A stretch of DNA of 64,000 nucleotides from contig JBCCBV010000013.1 in the NCBI GenBank assembly GCA_039033855.1, forward strand, positions 38,974-102,973. Reading direction: 5' to 3'. The stretch is from JBCCBV01 sp039033855 (GTDB lineage Bacteria > Planctomycetota > Phycisphaerae > Phycisphaerales > Phycisphaeraceae). This document shows, one piece after another, positions 50,969-62,604 of the stretch (position 1 is the stretch's first letter; each line of letters opens with the position of its first letter). The notes beneath the pieces are model-generated. The model saw nothing but the letters and a program-made list of their open reading frames with translations, was not told the DNA's origin and searched no databases. A program made the position numbers and the translations under genes.

Positions 50969-52081
50969 TCAATCGCCGGTGAATACGTCGCGGATCGCTT
51001 GAATCACCTGGTCTTGCTGCTCGCGGGTCATCTCGGTGAAGATGGGGATGCTGAGCACTTCCTCGCAGGCGCGTTCGGCCTCGGGCAGCGACCCCGGCTG
51101 GTAGCCCAGGTCGGCGAACACCGGCTGCAGGTGCAGCGGCCGGGGGTAGTAGACCCGGCAGCCGATCTCGCAGGCGGCCAGGTGGTGGCGGAGCGGGTCG
51201 CGCCCCCCCGCCCGGACACGGATGGTGTATTGGTTGAAGGCGTGTCGGCGGTGCTCATCTTCAAACGGGCAGGTGACCTGCACGTCGTCGAGGCGTTGGC
51301 GGTAGCGCTCGGCCAGCTCGCGCCGCTTGGTGGTCCACTGCTCGACGTAGGGCAGCTTGACCATGAGCATGGCGGCCTGCATCGCGTCGAGGCGGAACGC
51401 CCCGCCCAGCCGGTGGACGGCGTAGCCGGCCTCGATGCCGTGGAAACGCATGGTGCTGACGCGGGCGGCCAGGTCGTCGTCGTTGGTCAGCACGGCGCCG
51501 GCGTCGCCGAGCGCCGCCAGGTTCTTGGTGGGGAAGAAGCTCATCGCCCCGGCGTCGCCCAACGCGCCGACCGACTGGCCCTGGTAGCGGGCGCCGATGG
51601 CCTGGTCGGCGTCTTCGATTACCTTCAGCCCGTGCTGCTGGGCAAGTTCCAAGATGGCGTCGAGCTTGGCCGACAAGCCGAACAGGTGCGGCGCCAGAAT
51701 CGCTTTGGTGCGCGGCGTGATCGCCCCGGCGATCGACTCGGGCGCCAGGTTGAACGTCCGCGGGTTGATGTCGGCGAACACCGGCGTGCCACCGGCCCGC
51801 TTGATGGCGCCCGCCACGTGCACGTACGCCATCGGGCTGGTGATGACCTCGTCGCCCGGCTTGAGCCCGAGCGCCATGAGCGTGACGGTCAGCGCATCGG
51901 CCCCGCTGCTGACGCCAATGGCGTGGCGGACCCCGCAATACTCGGCGAGCGCCCGCTCGAACTCCTCAACCACCGGGCCCATGATGAAGTGGCCCGAATC
52001 GACCACGCGCTCAAAAGCGCGGCGGAGCTCGGGGCGGAGTTGCTGGTGCTGAAGCGTGAGGTCGAAGAGCGGTACGGCCAT
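50969..52081 (-). CDS. DegT/DnrJ/EryC1/StrS-family aminotransferase
   Basis: A 370-residue PLP-dependent sugar aminotransferase. It begins VPLFDLTLQHQQLRPELR, has GVSSGADALTVTLMALGL (cofactor phosphate site), VIEDADQAIGARYQG (the Asp that contacts the pyridine nitrogen) and the Schiff-base lysine K186 in SFFPTKNLAALGDAGAV. It uses glutamate or glutamine to aminate a keto-sugar nucleotide for surface polysaccharides. A GATACACT element ends 8 bases before the ATG, predicting an almost leaderless mRNA. The carbohydrate locus lies 14 kb away, so a link is only possible. Confidence 0.95.
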   Translation of the reverse strand: MAVPLFDLTLQHQQLRPELRRAFERVVDSGHFIMGPVVEEFERALAEYCGVRHAIGVSSGADALTVTLMALGLKPGDEVITSPMAYVHVAGAIKRAGGTPVFADINPRTFNLAPESIAGAITPRTKAILAPHLFGLSAKLDAILELAQQHGLKVIEDADQAIGARYQGQSVGALGDAGAMSFFPTKNLAALGDAGAVLTNDDDLAARVSTMRFHGIEAGYAVHRLGGAFRLDAMQAAMLMVKLPYVEQWTTKRRELAERYRQRLDDVQVTCPFEDEHRRHAFNQYTIRVRAGGRDPLRHHLAACEIGCRVYYPRPLHLQPVFADLGYQPGSLPEAERACEEVLSIPIFTEMTREQQDQVIQAIRDVFTGD

Positions 52082-52133
52082 GGGCGGCGAGTGTATCGCC
52101 ACGCGGAACCGGCGTGGGCCTTGGAATCCGCGG

Positions 52134-53171
52134 CTACGGCCGGAGCACCAGCTTGCCCATATGCCGGCCCCGGGCCATCTCGGTGTGGGCTTGCGCTACG
52201 TCTTCAAGCGGCCAAACCTCGCCAAGGTGCTGGCGGTACGCGCCGGAGGCGAAGCCCTGGAAGATGTGCTCACACCCCCGCCGCCAGGGCTGGTCGGGCG
52301 TGTCGAGTCGGCCGTTGACGTAGCCCTCGACCTTGGCGCCCAGCCGGATGAGCGGCCAGACATCGACCGGCCCGGGCTCGCCCAGCAACCCGTAGACATA
52401 CACGGCCCCGCCGGGTGCCAGGGTGCGGATTTCGGTCGACAGGTAATCGCCCGCGGCGACCGGGTCGAAAAAGACGTCCACGCCCCGGCCGTCGGTCAAC
52501 CGCTTGAGGTCCTTCCGCCAGTCGCGGGGCTGGCCGGCTTCATCGCGTGTGCAGACGATCTCGTCGAAGGCGCACGTCGACAGCGCGCGCAAGGTTTCGA
52601 CCTTCTGCGGGCTGGTGGTCAGGCCGACGGCCGTGCCGCCGTGATGCTTGACGACCTGCGCCGCGGCCAGGGCCACGCTGGACGACGCCGCGGGGATCGC
52701 CACGGTCTGCCCGGGCTTGCGGTCCAGGCCGTGCAGCCAGACCAGGCAGCCCCAGGCCGTGAGGTATGGCAGCCACAGCGCGCCAAGTTGGTCATCGGGA
52801 ACTTCCGGGGGCGCGGGCAGCGCGTCCTCGGCCGGGCAGACGTAATGCGTGCGGTACGTCCCGCCAAAGCCCGCCGACAGGCGTGTGACCATGGGTGCCA
52901 GGCTGACGCGCTCGCCGACCCGGCCGTCGTCAACGCCAGCGCCGACCGCATCGATCACCCCCCCGCCTTCGAGCCCGGGGATGAACGGCGGGTCGCCCGA
53001 CGCCAGCTTGTACTTGCCGGCCCGGGCCAGCAGGTCGGCGTGGTTCAGGCCGATGCTGGTGAGCTTCACCCGCACCTGATCGGCCGCAGGTTCGGGCGGG
53101 TCGGCGAGACGTTCCACGTGAAACACCTCCGGCCCGCCGAAGTCGTTCACCTGCACCGTGCGGTAGGTCAT
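52134..53171 (-). CDS. Zinc-independent quinone oxidoreductase (MDR family)
   Basis: A 345-residue medium-chain dehydrogenase/reductase. The N-terminal GroES-like domain has VRVKLTSIGLNHADLLARAG and PPFIPGLEGGGVIDAVGAGV; the cofactor domain has GQTVAIPAASSSVALAAAQV and RKDLKRLTDGRGVDVFFDPV. The lack of the catalytic zinc cysteine pair and the NHADLLxRxG motif place it with NADPH:quinone oxidoreductases (QOR type). Likely cytoplasmic and detoxifying. It lies between purF and the DegT gene on the same strand. Confidence 0.93.
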   Translation of the reverse strand: MTYRTVQVNDFGGPEVFHVERLADPPEPAADQVRVKLTSIGLNHADLLARAGKYKLASGDPPFIPGLEGGGVIDAVGAGVDDGRVGERVSLAPMVTRLSAGFGGTYRTHYVCPAEDALPAPPEVPDDQLGALWLPYLTAWGCLVWLHGLDRKPGQTVAIPAASSSVALAAAQVVKHHGGTAVGLTTSPQKVETLRALSTCAFDEIVCTRDEAGQPRDWRKDLKRLTDGRGVDVFFDPVAAGDYLSTEIRTLAPGGAVYVYGLLGEPGPVDVWPLIRLGAKVEGYVNGRLDTPDQPWRRGCEHIFQGFASGAYRQHLGEVWPLEDVAQAHTEMARGRHMGKLVLRP

Positions 53172-53206
53172 GGGGTGGTCTCCGTGCGCACCGAAGCGCC
53201 GCGTAA

Positions 53207-54742
53207 TCAGCTCACCTGGGCCGTGACGGCCGAAGACGCCGGCCCCGGATTGGACCCGCGAGAGGACGCCGCCGCTTTGGACTTGGCGGCGTCGTTGCGT
53301 TCGGCCTGCAGGCGATTGAAGTACGCGTCATCGACGTCGCCGGTGACGTACTTGCCGGTAAACACCGAGTCTTCAAACGCTTCCACGCCGGCAGACGGGC
53401 GCTTACACGCGTCGATCAGGTCGTCGAGCGATTGGTAGATCAGCCGGTCGGCGCCGATGTGCTGGCGGACCTGCTCAACGGTGCGCTCGTGCGCCACAAG
53501 CTCGTCGGCGGCGGGCATGTCGATGCCGTAAACGTTGGGGTAACGCACCGGCGGCGCGGCGCTGCAGAAGGTGACACGCGTGGCGCCGGCGTCGCGGGCC
53601 ATCTGCACGATCTGCTTGCACGTGGTGCCGCGCACAATCGAGTCGTCCACCAGACAAACGTGGCGCCCGGCGAACTCCAGCCCGATCGGGTGCAGCTTCC
53701 GCCGAACCGAGCTGGCCCGCACCGCCTGCCCGGGCATGATGAAGGTCCGGCCGATGTACCGGTTCTTGATAAACCCTTCGCGGTACTTCACGCCAAGCCG
53801 GTTGGCCAGCTCGAGCGCCGCGGTGCGCCCCGAATCGGGGATCGGCATCACCACGTCGAACCCGTGGTCGGGCGCCTCTTGCGCGATGCGCGCCGCCAGG
53901 CGTTCGCCCATCCGCAGACGGGCCTTATAAACGCTGATGTCGTCCAGCGTCGAGTCCGGCCGGGCCAGGTAAACCAGCTCGAACAAGCAAGGCCGCGAAA
54001 GCGTTTCGGGCGCGCACACCCGGCTGTGAACATGGCCGTCGGGCGTGAGATAGACCGCCTCGCCCGGGGCCACGTCGCGCACCAGCTCGAACCCCAGCGC
54101 CTCGAGCGCCACCGACTCGGACGCCAGCATGTGTTCATGGCCGAAGATGCCGGCCTTGCGCCGCCCGAGCACGAGCGGGCGGATGCCGTAAGGGTCGCGG
54201 AAGCCGATCACGCCGTGCCCAACGACCAGCGCGACCGCCGCGTAGGCGCCCCGGCACCGCTGATGCAGCCGACGAACCGCCTCGAACACCGAGTCGGGCG
54301 TGGGTGCCGCACGGCCCTCGCGCAACAGCTCATGGGCAAGGACGTTCAGCAGCACCTCGGAATCGCTCTGGGTGTTGATGTGTCGGCGGTCGGTCTGGAA
54401 CAGCTCGAGGGCGAGCTGCCTGGCGTTGGTCAGGTTGCCGTTGTGCCCGAGCGCCACGCCGTAGGGCGCGTTGGTGTAGATCGGCTGGGCTTCATCGTCC
54501 GAGCAGCCCCCGGCCGTGGGATAGCGCACGTGGCCCAGGCCCATCGACCCGCGCAGCGCGTCCATCGCCGGCTGGTCGAACACGTCGCGCACCAGCCCGG
54601 AGCCCTTGCGCAGGTCGAGCCGGCGGTCGTGGCAAGTGACGATGCCCGCGGCGTCCTGCCCGCGGTGCTGGAGCACCGTGAGCGCTTCATACAACTCGGG
54701 CGCCGCCGAACCGCCGCCCACGATCGCCGCAATGCCGCACAT
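53207..54742 (-). CDS. purF: Amidophosphoribosyltransferase
   Basis: A 511-residue enzyme catalysing the first step of purine synthesis, making 5-phosphoribosylamine from PRPP and glutamine. The N-terminal glutamine amidotransferase has its nucleophile at Cys2 (MCGIAAIVGG), with no propeptide, and GLGHVRYPTAG and GHNGNLTNA. The PRPP-binding loop is VCLVDDSIVRGTTCKQI. The ATG at 54742 puts the cysteine at position 2, which fixes the start. The extra 25 residues at the C-terminus are Ala/Ser-rich. It is divergent from mutY. Confidence 0.98.
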   Translation of the reverse strand: MCGIAAIVGGGSAAPELYEALTVLQHRGQDAAGIVTCHDRRLDLRKGSGLVRDVFDQPAMDALRGSMGLGHVRYPTAGGCSDDEAQPIYTNAPYGVALGHNGNLTNARQLALELFQTDRRHINTQSDSEVLLNVLAHELLREGRAAPTPDSVFEAVRRLHQRCRGAYAAVALVVGHGVIGFRDPYGIRPLVLGRRKAGIFGHEHMLASESVALEALGFELVRDVAPGEAVYLTPDGHVHSRVCAPETLSRPCLFELVYLARPDSTLDDISVYKARLRMGERLAARIAQEAPDHGFDVVMPIPDSGRTAALELANRLGVKYREGFIKNRYIGRTFIMPGQAVRASSVRRKLHPIGLEFAGRHVCLVDDSIVRGTTCKQIVQMARDAGATRVTFCSAAPPVRYPNVYGIDMPAADELVAHERTVEQVRQHIGADRLIYQSLDDLIDACKRPSAGVEAFEDSVFTGKYVTGDVDDAYFNRLQAERNDAAKSKAAASSRGSNPGPASSAVTAQVS

Positions 54743-55964
54743 GTGCGTCTCGCCCGTTCGTGATCGACCGCCGCGTCCCGGCCCGGGCACCCGCGTTCGA
54801 CCACCTGCGTTCGACGGTAAGTTCGCCCCATGCCCCGGTCAACAGACGCCGCGCCCAACCCGACAGACCCGTCCGACCCCGCCGACATCGCCGCCGCCCG
54901 GCCGCGCCTGCTGCGCTGGTACCGCAAGCACAAACGAGACCTGCCCTGGCGCCGCCCCGCTCCCGGCAGCCGGTACCCCGACCCGTACCGCGTGCTGGTG
55001 AGCGAGGCCATGCTCCAGCAGACCCGGGTCGACACCGCGCTGCCGTACTTCGAGCGTTTCGTGGCGGAATTGCCCACCCTGGACGCCCTGGCCGCCGCCG
55101 ACGAGCAGCGCGTGCTGCGGCTCTGGCAGGGCCTGGGCTACTACCGCCGGGCGCGCAACCTCCGCGCCGCCGCCCAGGCCGTGGCGCAAGACCACGACGG
55201 CCAACTGCCCAGCGACGTCGATGACCTGCTCACCCTGCCGGGCGTGGGGCGCTACACCGCCGGCGCCGTGGCGTCGATCGCCTTCAACCGCCCCGCCCCC
55301 ATCGTCGATGGCAACGTGGCCCGCGTCCTCTGCCGATGGCGGCGCATCGAATCGCCCGTCCAGGCCCGCCCGACCCAGGACAAGCTCTGGCGCCTGGCCG
55401 AGCTCTTTGTCCAGGGCACCCGCACGCCCGGCGACGTCAATCAGGCCCTCATGGAGCTCGGCGCCACCGTCTGCACGCCGCGGTCGCCCGACTGCCCACG
55501 CTGCCCGCTGCGCCAAGACTGCCAGGCCAAAGCGCAAGGCGACCCGGAGTCGCTGCCCAACAAGACCAAGCCCAAGCCGCTGCGGGTCGAGCATCACGAC
55601 GTCGTCGCCCTGCCCCGCGGGGACAAGCTGCTCTGGGCCCAGCGGCCCGACGCCGGGCTGTGGTCGGCGATGTGGCAGATGCCCACGCTTCAGTCGGCCG
55701 ACCCGCCCTCGCAAAGCGCTCTCATCGACTGGGCAAAGCAAACCACGGGGCTCAACACCGACCTGCCCGCCGAGCCTCTCGACGTGTTCGAACACCTAAC
55801 CACCCACAAGCGCTTGCGCTACCGCGTCCACTTGGCCCGAGCCGTGTCCGGCCGGTTGCGCAAGGGCGCCGGCGTCTGGCGATCACCCGAGCAAACCCAC
55901 GACTTGCCGCTACCGAACCCGCAGCGCCGCGCGCTCTCGGCCGTACAAACCGCGCTCGAAGCGC

Positions 55965-57755
<1,791 letters not shown>

Positions 57756-57874
57756 GCGTGAAGTCAGCCGTGCGGGAATCGCCGACCCCGGCGCCCCCGC
57801 CGGGGGGCTCAAGTCAGGGCGGCGACGGCACGATACTGCCTGTAGCGGCCCGCGCCGCCCGTACCGAGGCGTCC

Positions 57875-58066
57875 ATGTCCAAGGCCATCCGACTGATCTG
57901 CCCCAACCTGCGTTGCCGCGCCATCCTCGCGGTGCCCCAAACCGCCCGGGGACGGGCCGTGCGATGCCGCCAATGCGGCTTCCGTGTGCAGGTGCCTTCG
58001 GGCGCCGCCAAGCCCGCACCGTCGGCCGAAAACGCCGCAGAGGGCAAGCCCAGCGCCACAGGGTGA
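57875..58066 (+). CDS. Small zinc-ribbon protein
   Basis: A 63-residue protein starting MSKAIRLICPNLRCRAIL. Two cysteine pairs (CPNLRC and CRQC) with AVPQTARGRAVRCRQCGF and FRVQVP form a one-domain zinc ribbon of the type C-x(4)-C...C-x2-C. Planctomycete genomes contain many such CP.C...L.VP...G..v.C..C proteins. The Pro/Ala tail is disordered. The ATG 57875 follows a TACCGAGGCGTCC leader; a longer in-frame start at 57758 is less likely. Function unknown. Confidence 0.7.
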   Translation: MSKAIRLICPNLRCRAILAVPQTARGRAVRCRQCGFRVQVPSGAAKPAPSAENAAEGKPSATG

Positions 58067-58115
58067 CGGGCCGTGCCAGAACAACACACTTGCTTTCACG
58101 GACAAACCGCCGGCC

Positions 58116-58649
58116 CTAGCCGCGTTCGTCTTCGAGTTCTTCGTCGATGAGCAGCGAAAACTCGTCGTCCTCGTCGTCGGTGGACACCGCTTCGAGCGCC
58201 GCCAGGGCGCTGTCGTCGTCGAGTTCTTCGGTCGCGTCGATGCCCGACGGCCCATCTACAGCCGGCGGGGCGCTCTCCACCGTCTGATCCAGCCCGGCGC
58301 TCGCCCCGGCCATCGAGCTGTTCAGAATCGTGCGCACCGGCTTGATGTGGTCCGGAACGCCATCCACCACCACAGTGAACACCACCGGACCGATCACCAG
58401 CTCGTCGCCGGCCGAAAGGTGGGCTTCCTGCACGCGTTCGCTGTTGTGGAACGTCCCGTTGCTCGAACCCAGGTCTTTCACTTGGACCCGGTCGCCGTTC
58501 ACCGTGATCTCACAATGATTGCGAGATACGCTGGTCAGCGGGATCCGCAGGTCCGAACTCGACTTCCGGCCGATCACCACGCGTTCGCGCAGGATAGGAA
58601 ACTCTTTGCGAGCCCCATCGGCCTTGAACATCACGAGAGAAACGTTCAT
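58116..58649 (-). CDS. FHA-domain protein
   Basis: A 177-residue protein whose first 90 residues form a forkhead-associated domain that binds phosphothreonine peptides. The hallmark residues are present: GRKSSSDLRIP, SVSRNHCEI and LGSSNGTFHN. The C-terminus is a long acidic tail (rich in Asp/Glu) that may be a regulatory or protein-interaction segment. Proteins of this kind often work with Ser/Thr kinases in planctomycetes, but no kinase gene is adjacent. The ATG at 58649 is divergent from hemW. Confidence 0.92.
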   Translation of the reverse strand: MNVSLVMFKADGARKEFPILRERVVIGRKSSSDLRIPLTSVSRNHCEITVNGDRVQVKDLGSSNGTFHNSERVQEAHLSAGDELVIGPVVFTVVVDGVPDHIKPVRTILNSSMAGASAGLDQTVESAPPAVDGPSGIDATEELDDDSALAALEAVSTDDEDDEFSLLIDEELEDERG

Positions 58650-58693
58650 TTCGGCGTTCAACCCCGAATCCGACCCCGCCCCGCACAAGCCCG

Positions 58694-58722
58694 ATGCTAA
58701 CCCACCGGGGCAGGCCGAGCAA
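58694..58722 (-). promoter_or_regulatory. Promoter for the FHA gene
   Basis: On the minus strand TTGCTC (58722-58717) and TAGCAT (58699-58694) are 17 bases apart, giving a leader of about 38 bases. The -35 is weak. Confidence 0.35.
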
Positions 58723-58800
58723 GAATCACGCCGGGCGACCCTCGACCCCGGCGATTCTTCCGCCACGCTGCCCACCCCGCTGCCGGCCCCCGCAGGCGCG

Positions 58801-59934
58801 GTGTTCGACGCCCTGTACCTCCACCTGCCGTTCTGCACCCACAAGTGCGGCTACTGCGATTTCTACAGCGTGGTCATCGACAAACCCGGCGACCACCAGG
58901 CGCGCTTCACCGCGGCGCTGGTCGACCTGATCGACGCCTGCGACCGCGCGTATCGCGTCCGCCCGACCACCCTCTTCATCGGCGGGGGCACGCCCACCCA
59001 CCTCGAACCCAACCACTGGCGCACGCTGCTCACCGCGTTGCACGACCGAGGCTGGCTCGACGCGCTCGTCGAATGGACCGTCGAGGCCAACCCCGAATCC
59101 ACCACGCCCGAGCTCATACAGACGCTCGCCCACGCCGGCCTCAACCGGGTTTCCATCGGCGTGCAGAGCTTCGACCCCGGCGGACTGGCCGTACTGGACC
59201 GAAGACACAACCCCCACCACGTGCGACGTGCCGTAGACGCTTGCCGGAACGCGGGGATCGACAACCTCTCCCTCGACCTCATCTTCGCTTACCCCGGGCA
59301 GTCGGTCGCACGGCTCCAGCAAGACCTCGACGCCGCGCTGGCCCTCGAACCCGAGCACATGTCTGTCTACGGCCTGACCTTCGAGCCCGACACCGCCATC
59401 ACCCGCAGGCTCCACGCCGGTCAAATCCAACGCGCCCCCGAATCGCTCGAAAAAGACCTCTACCAAGCCCTGCTCGACCGCCTGGCCAAAGAGGGCTTCG
59501 CGCAATACGAAATCAGCAACTTCGCCCGCACCCGGCCCGGCCTGGACCGCCGATGCCAACACAACCTGGCCTACTGGACCAACCAGAACTGGCTTGGGCT
59601 CGGCCCCGCCGCGGGTTCGCACCACCGGGGCGTGCGCTGGCGCATCGCCCCAGACTTCCAAGCGTTTATCAAAAACCCCGCAGCGCCCAGGCTCGAAGAC
59701 GTCGAACACCTCACGGCCGAGCAGCAGATCGGCGACGCCTTCCTGCTGGGCCTGCGCCTCAACCAAGGCCTGCCCGTCGACCGGTTGCCCCAACTCGCTC
59801 CATCCGGCTCGGCGCGCGATCTCGAAATCAAGCAACTAGTCGACCTCGGCTTGCTCGAAGCACACCAAGGCGCGCTGCGCATGACGCCGGCCGGGCGGTT
59901 CGTCGGCGACTCGATCGTCGCGCGCTTGCTGTAA
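58801..59934 (+). CDS. hemW: Radical SAM haem chaperone HemW (coproporphyrinogen-oxidase-like)
   Basis: A 377-residue radical SAM protein related to HemN that inserts haem into respiratory enzymes. FDALYLHLPFCTHKCGYC provides the CxxxCxxC cluster motif (Cys12, Cys16, Cys19). LFIGGGTPTHLEPNHW, VSIGVQSFDPGGLAVLDRRH and NLSLDLIFAYPGQS are conserved family blocks, and HNLAYWTNQNWLGLGPAAGS identifies the HemW branch. The GTG at 58801 gives a standard-length protein beginning at the conserved strand; a longer frame would overlap the divergent FHA gene. Confidence 0.94.
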   Translation: MFDALYLHLPFCTHKCGYCDFYSVVIDKPGDHQARFTAALVDLIDACDRAYRVRPTTLFIGGGTPTHLEPNHWRTLLTALHDRGWLDALVEWTVEANPESTTPELIQTLAHAGLNRVSIGVQSFDPGGLAVLDRRHNPHHVRRAVDACRNAGIDNLSLDLIFAYPGQSVARLQQDLDAALALEPEHMSVYGLTFEPDTAITRRLHAGQIQRAPESLEKDLYQALLDRLAKEGFAQYEISNFARTRPGLDRRCQHNLAYWTNQNWLGLGPAAGSHHRGVRWRIAPDFQAFIKNPAAPRLEDVEHLTAEQQIGDAFLLGLRLNQGLPVDRLPQLAPSGSARDLEIKQLVDLGLLEAHQGALRMTPAGRFVGDSIVARLL

Positions 59935-59941
59935 CGACACC

Positions 59942-60703
59942 TCAGGTTGGCCCCGTTTCGGCCGCACCCGGGTGCCCCTCCAGCCGACCGCCGGCGACGT
60001 AAACCGCCGCCAAGGCCCCCGCGGCCACCGCCAGTCCCCAGATGCGCCAGAGCAAGGTCGTGACGATCACCAGCGCCAAGGCCGCCCCGCCCACCCGGAG
60101 CACGCCCATCGCCCCGGCGCGGTCCCAACGCGGAAAACGCACGCCCGGCGACAGCATCAGCACCGCCGCCAGCCCCAGCAGCACCCAGGCCGTCGGCCAG
60201 CTTGTGAGCAGTTGCAAACCGGCCCCGCCCAGCGCCAAACCCGCTGCGGCCGGCGTAGGCAGCCCCCGAAAGCCCGACCCCGGCGAAGGGCTCGGCACAG
60301 CCCCCCCGCGACAAAGACGTGCCACCATCGCCCCTAAAAAGACAAGCCCCAGCCCGCCGGCCAACCCGCCCCCGACCCGCCACGCCGCGAGCGCAGGAGC
60401 GACGCCGAACGTCGCCCAATCCGCCACCGCGTCCATCCGCCTGCCGGCCTCCGACGCCACGCCCCACCGCCGCGCCAGCGGGCCGTCGGCCATATCCAGC
60501 ACCACCCCCGCCAGCATCCAGACGGCCGCGCGTTCCAAGGCACCGGCCAAGCCCCCCTCGCTAGCAAACGCCAGCACCCACGCCGCCATCAAGCCGCAGC
60601 CGAGGTTCCCCAGCGTGAGCCCCCACACCGCCGCCCGCAGCCCGCCCCGGCCCGCCAAGCCGTCCGCCGTGGTGGGGTCCGCCGACACAGGGGAAACTCT
60701 CAT
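59942..60703 (-). CDS. CDP-alcohol phosphatidyltransferase family protein
   Basis: A 253-residue integral membrane enzyme with the CDP-alcohol motif DG-x2-AR-x8-G-x3-D-x3-D: DMADGPLARRWG and the closing GRRMDAVAD. Multiple hydrophobic helices follow (GLGLVFLGAMVARLC, TSWPTAWVLLGLAAVLML). It transfers a phosphatidyl group from CDP-diacylglycerol to an alcohol such as serine, glycerol phosphate or inositol phosphate. The short form and N-terminus LGNLGCGLMAAWVLAF most resemble phosphatidylserine synthase, but the substrate is not fixed. It converges closely with hemW (7 bases between stops). Confidence 0.85.
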   Translation of the reverse strand: MRVSPVSADPTTADGLAGRGGLRAAVWGLTLGNLGCGLMAAWVLAFASEGGLAGALERAAVWMLAGVVLDMADGPLARRWGVASEAGRRMDAVADWATFGVAPALAAWRVGGGLAGGLGLVFLGAMVARLCRGGAVPSPSPGSGFRGLPTPAAAGLALGGAGLQLLTSWPTAWVLLGLAAVLMLSPGVRFPRWDRAGAMGVLRVGGAALALVIVTTLLWRIWGLAVAAGALAAVYVAGGRLEGHPGAAETGPT

Positions 60704-60829
60704 CAAGGAACCCTAACCCAACCGCACGCCGTGCCGCGCACTGGCCCGCTCAGGCGCAGCAAGGCGACCGATAACCCAAGGCCTGCATCCCCCAACCGAA
60801 TCGGCCGCCCGCGTGTCGATGATCCCCGC

Positions 60830-61135
60830 GTGAACCTGCCCATCTACGCCTGGTTAATGCTGGGGCTGCTCGTCCTGTTCTTCGCCCGGGCCTACTGCTC
60901 GGTCCTCGGGTCGTTCGTCGATTACCGCGTACGCCGGCACGGCCTGGTGGTCGAATCCAAACGGCAGCGCATCGCCTACCTCCAGGACATGGCCATGCGC
61001 CAAGGCCTGACCGTTGAGGACGACGGCCCAGACGCCACCCCCAGCGCCATGCCACACGATCTCCAACTCGCCGGCACCGAGGCGGACCCCGCCTCGACCT
61101 CGGCCGACGACGCCCCACTCCAACAAGCCGCCTGA
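60830..61135 (+). CDS. Small single-pass membrane protein
   Basis: A 101-residue protein from a GTG start: VNLPIYAWLMLGLLVLFFAR gives one membrane helix, followed by a basic stretch (YRVRRHGLVVESKRQRIAYL), then a disordered acidic tail. Positive residues after the helix imply a periplasmic N-terminus and cytoplasmic tail. No known family. It lies 77 bases before pyrC. Confidence 0.6.
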   Translation: MNLPIYAWLMLGLLVLFFARAYCSVLGSFVDYRVRRHGLVVESKRQRIAYLQDMAMRQGLTVEDDGPDATPSAMPHDLQLAGTEADPASTSADDAPLQQAA

Positions 61136-61212
61136 ATCCCTCCGCAACGCCACAGCCACGCCTCGGCCACACCTTGGCTGCGCCGCCCCCCGCGCTCGGC
61201 TAACGTTCCGCC

Positions 61213-62604
61213 ATGGATGTCTGGGCGATCCGCGGCGCAAGACTCATCGACCCCGCCACCCGTTTCGACGGGCCGGCCGACCTGCTGGTGGCCCACGGCA
61301 AAATCGAACGCATCGGCGACGTCTCCAAGCCCGGCGTCCCCACCCTCGACGCCCACGGCCTGATCGCCACGCCCGGCCTCATCGACCCCCACGTCCACCT
61401 GCGCGAACCGGGGCAAGAAGAAAAAGAAACCATCGCCTCCGGCGCCGCCGCCGCCGCCGCGGGCGGGTTCGCCACCGTCTGCTGCATGCCCAACACCGAG
61501 CCGGCCATCGACGACGACTCGCTTATTGAGTTCGTCTACGAGCGATCCCGCAAAGCCGGCCAGGCGCGGGTCTACCCCGCCGGTGCCATCACCAAAGCAC
61601 GGCAAGGACAGGAGCTCGCCGAAATGGGCCTGATGGCCCGCGCGGGCGCGGTCGCGTTTACCGACGACGGTGCCGGCGTCGCCTCCGCGTCGGTCATGCG
61701 CAAAGCCCTCGCTTACGCGGGAATGACCGGCCGGGTCGTCATGCAACATTGCGAAGAACCCACCCTCGGCGGAGGGGCCATGAACGCAGGCGCCCTCGCC
61801 GACCGCCTGGGCCTGCCCGGCTGGCCCGCCGTGGCCGAGCAGCTCATGCTCCAGCGCGACGTCGCCCTGCTCGAATCGCTTGACTACCCCACGCCCTACC
61901 ACGCCCAGCACCTGTCCACCCGGCTGGCCATCGACACCCTGGCCCACGCCAGACAGCGCCTGGCCAGGCGTCTCGAAGAATCGCCGCCCACCGACGACCA
62001 GATCCGCCGATTCTCCATCACCGGCGAGGCCTCCCCCCACCACCTCACCCTGACCGAAGACGCCTGCGACCACTACAACACGCGGGCCAAGGTCAACCCG
62101 CCCCTGCGCACCGCCAAAGACCGCGACGCGCTCATCCAGGCCGTGGCCGAAGGCGTCGTCACCCTGTTGGCCACCGACCACGCGCCCCACACACGCGAAG
62201 AAAAAGCCCTCGAGTTCCAGGATGCGCCCTACGGCCTGGTCGGGCTCGAAACCGCCCTGCCCCTGTACATCGAGGCCCTGATCGACACCGGCGCCATCCA
62301 CTGGATGCGCCTCATCGAATTGATGACCCTCGAACCCGCCCGCCTGCTGGGCATCGACCCGCTCGGCCGTGGCAGGCTGGCCCCGGGCCTGGACGCCGAC
62401 ATCACGCTCATCGACCCCGAAGCGCGCTACACCATCGACCCGCATCGCTGGGCGTCGCGTTCGCGCAACTCGCCTTTTCTTGGCCGGAGCGTGAAAGGCC
62501 GAGCCGTGGCTACCGCCGTGGAAGGCCGCCTGGTTTTTCTCGCCGAGCCCGAACGGCTTACCGGCATCGACGCCGAAGCCGCCGCGTCCACAAGCCCAGC
62601 GTGA
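61213..62604 (+). CDS. pyrC: Dihydroorotase
   Basis: A 463-residue zinc amidohydrolase cyclising carbamoyl-aspartate to dihydroorotate in pyrimidine synthesis. GLIDPHVHLREPGQEEKE carries the HxH motif (His60, His62) and the substrate Arg. FATVCCMPNTEPAIDD, the later metal His region (GEASPHHLTLTED) and the catalytic Asp in LLATDHAPHTREEKA are all present, as is PLYIEALIDTGAI. The features match class I dihydroorotases such as those of Aquifex, which pair with PyrB. It overlaps the convergent protease gene by 47 bases. Confidence 0.95.
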   Translation: MDVWAIRGARLIDPATRFDGPADLLVAHGKIERIGDVSKPGVPTLDAHGLIATPGLIDPHVHLREPGQEEKETIASGAAAAAAGGFATVCCMPNTEPAIDDDSLIEFVYERSRKAGQARVYPAGAITKARQGQELAEMGLMARAGAVAFTDDGAGVASASVMRKALAYAGMTGRVVMQHCEEPTLGGGAMNAGALADRLGLPGWPAVAEQLMLQRDVALLESLDYPTPYHAQHLSTRLAIDTLAHARQRLARRLEESPPTDDQIRRFSITGEASPHHLTLTEDACDHYNTRAKVNPPLRTAKDRDALIQAVAEGVVTLLATDHAPHTREEKALEFQDAPYGLVGLETALPLYIEALIDTGAIHWMRLIELMTLEPARLLGIDPLGRGRLAPGLDADITLIDPEARYTIDPHRWASRSRNSPFLGRSVKGRAVATAVEGRLVFLAEPERLTGIDAEAAASTSPA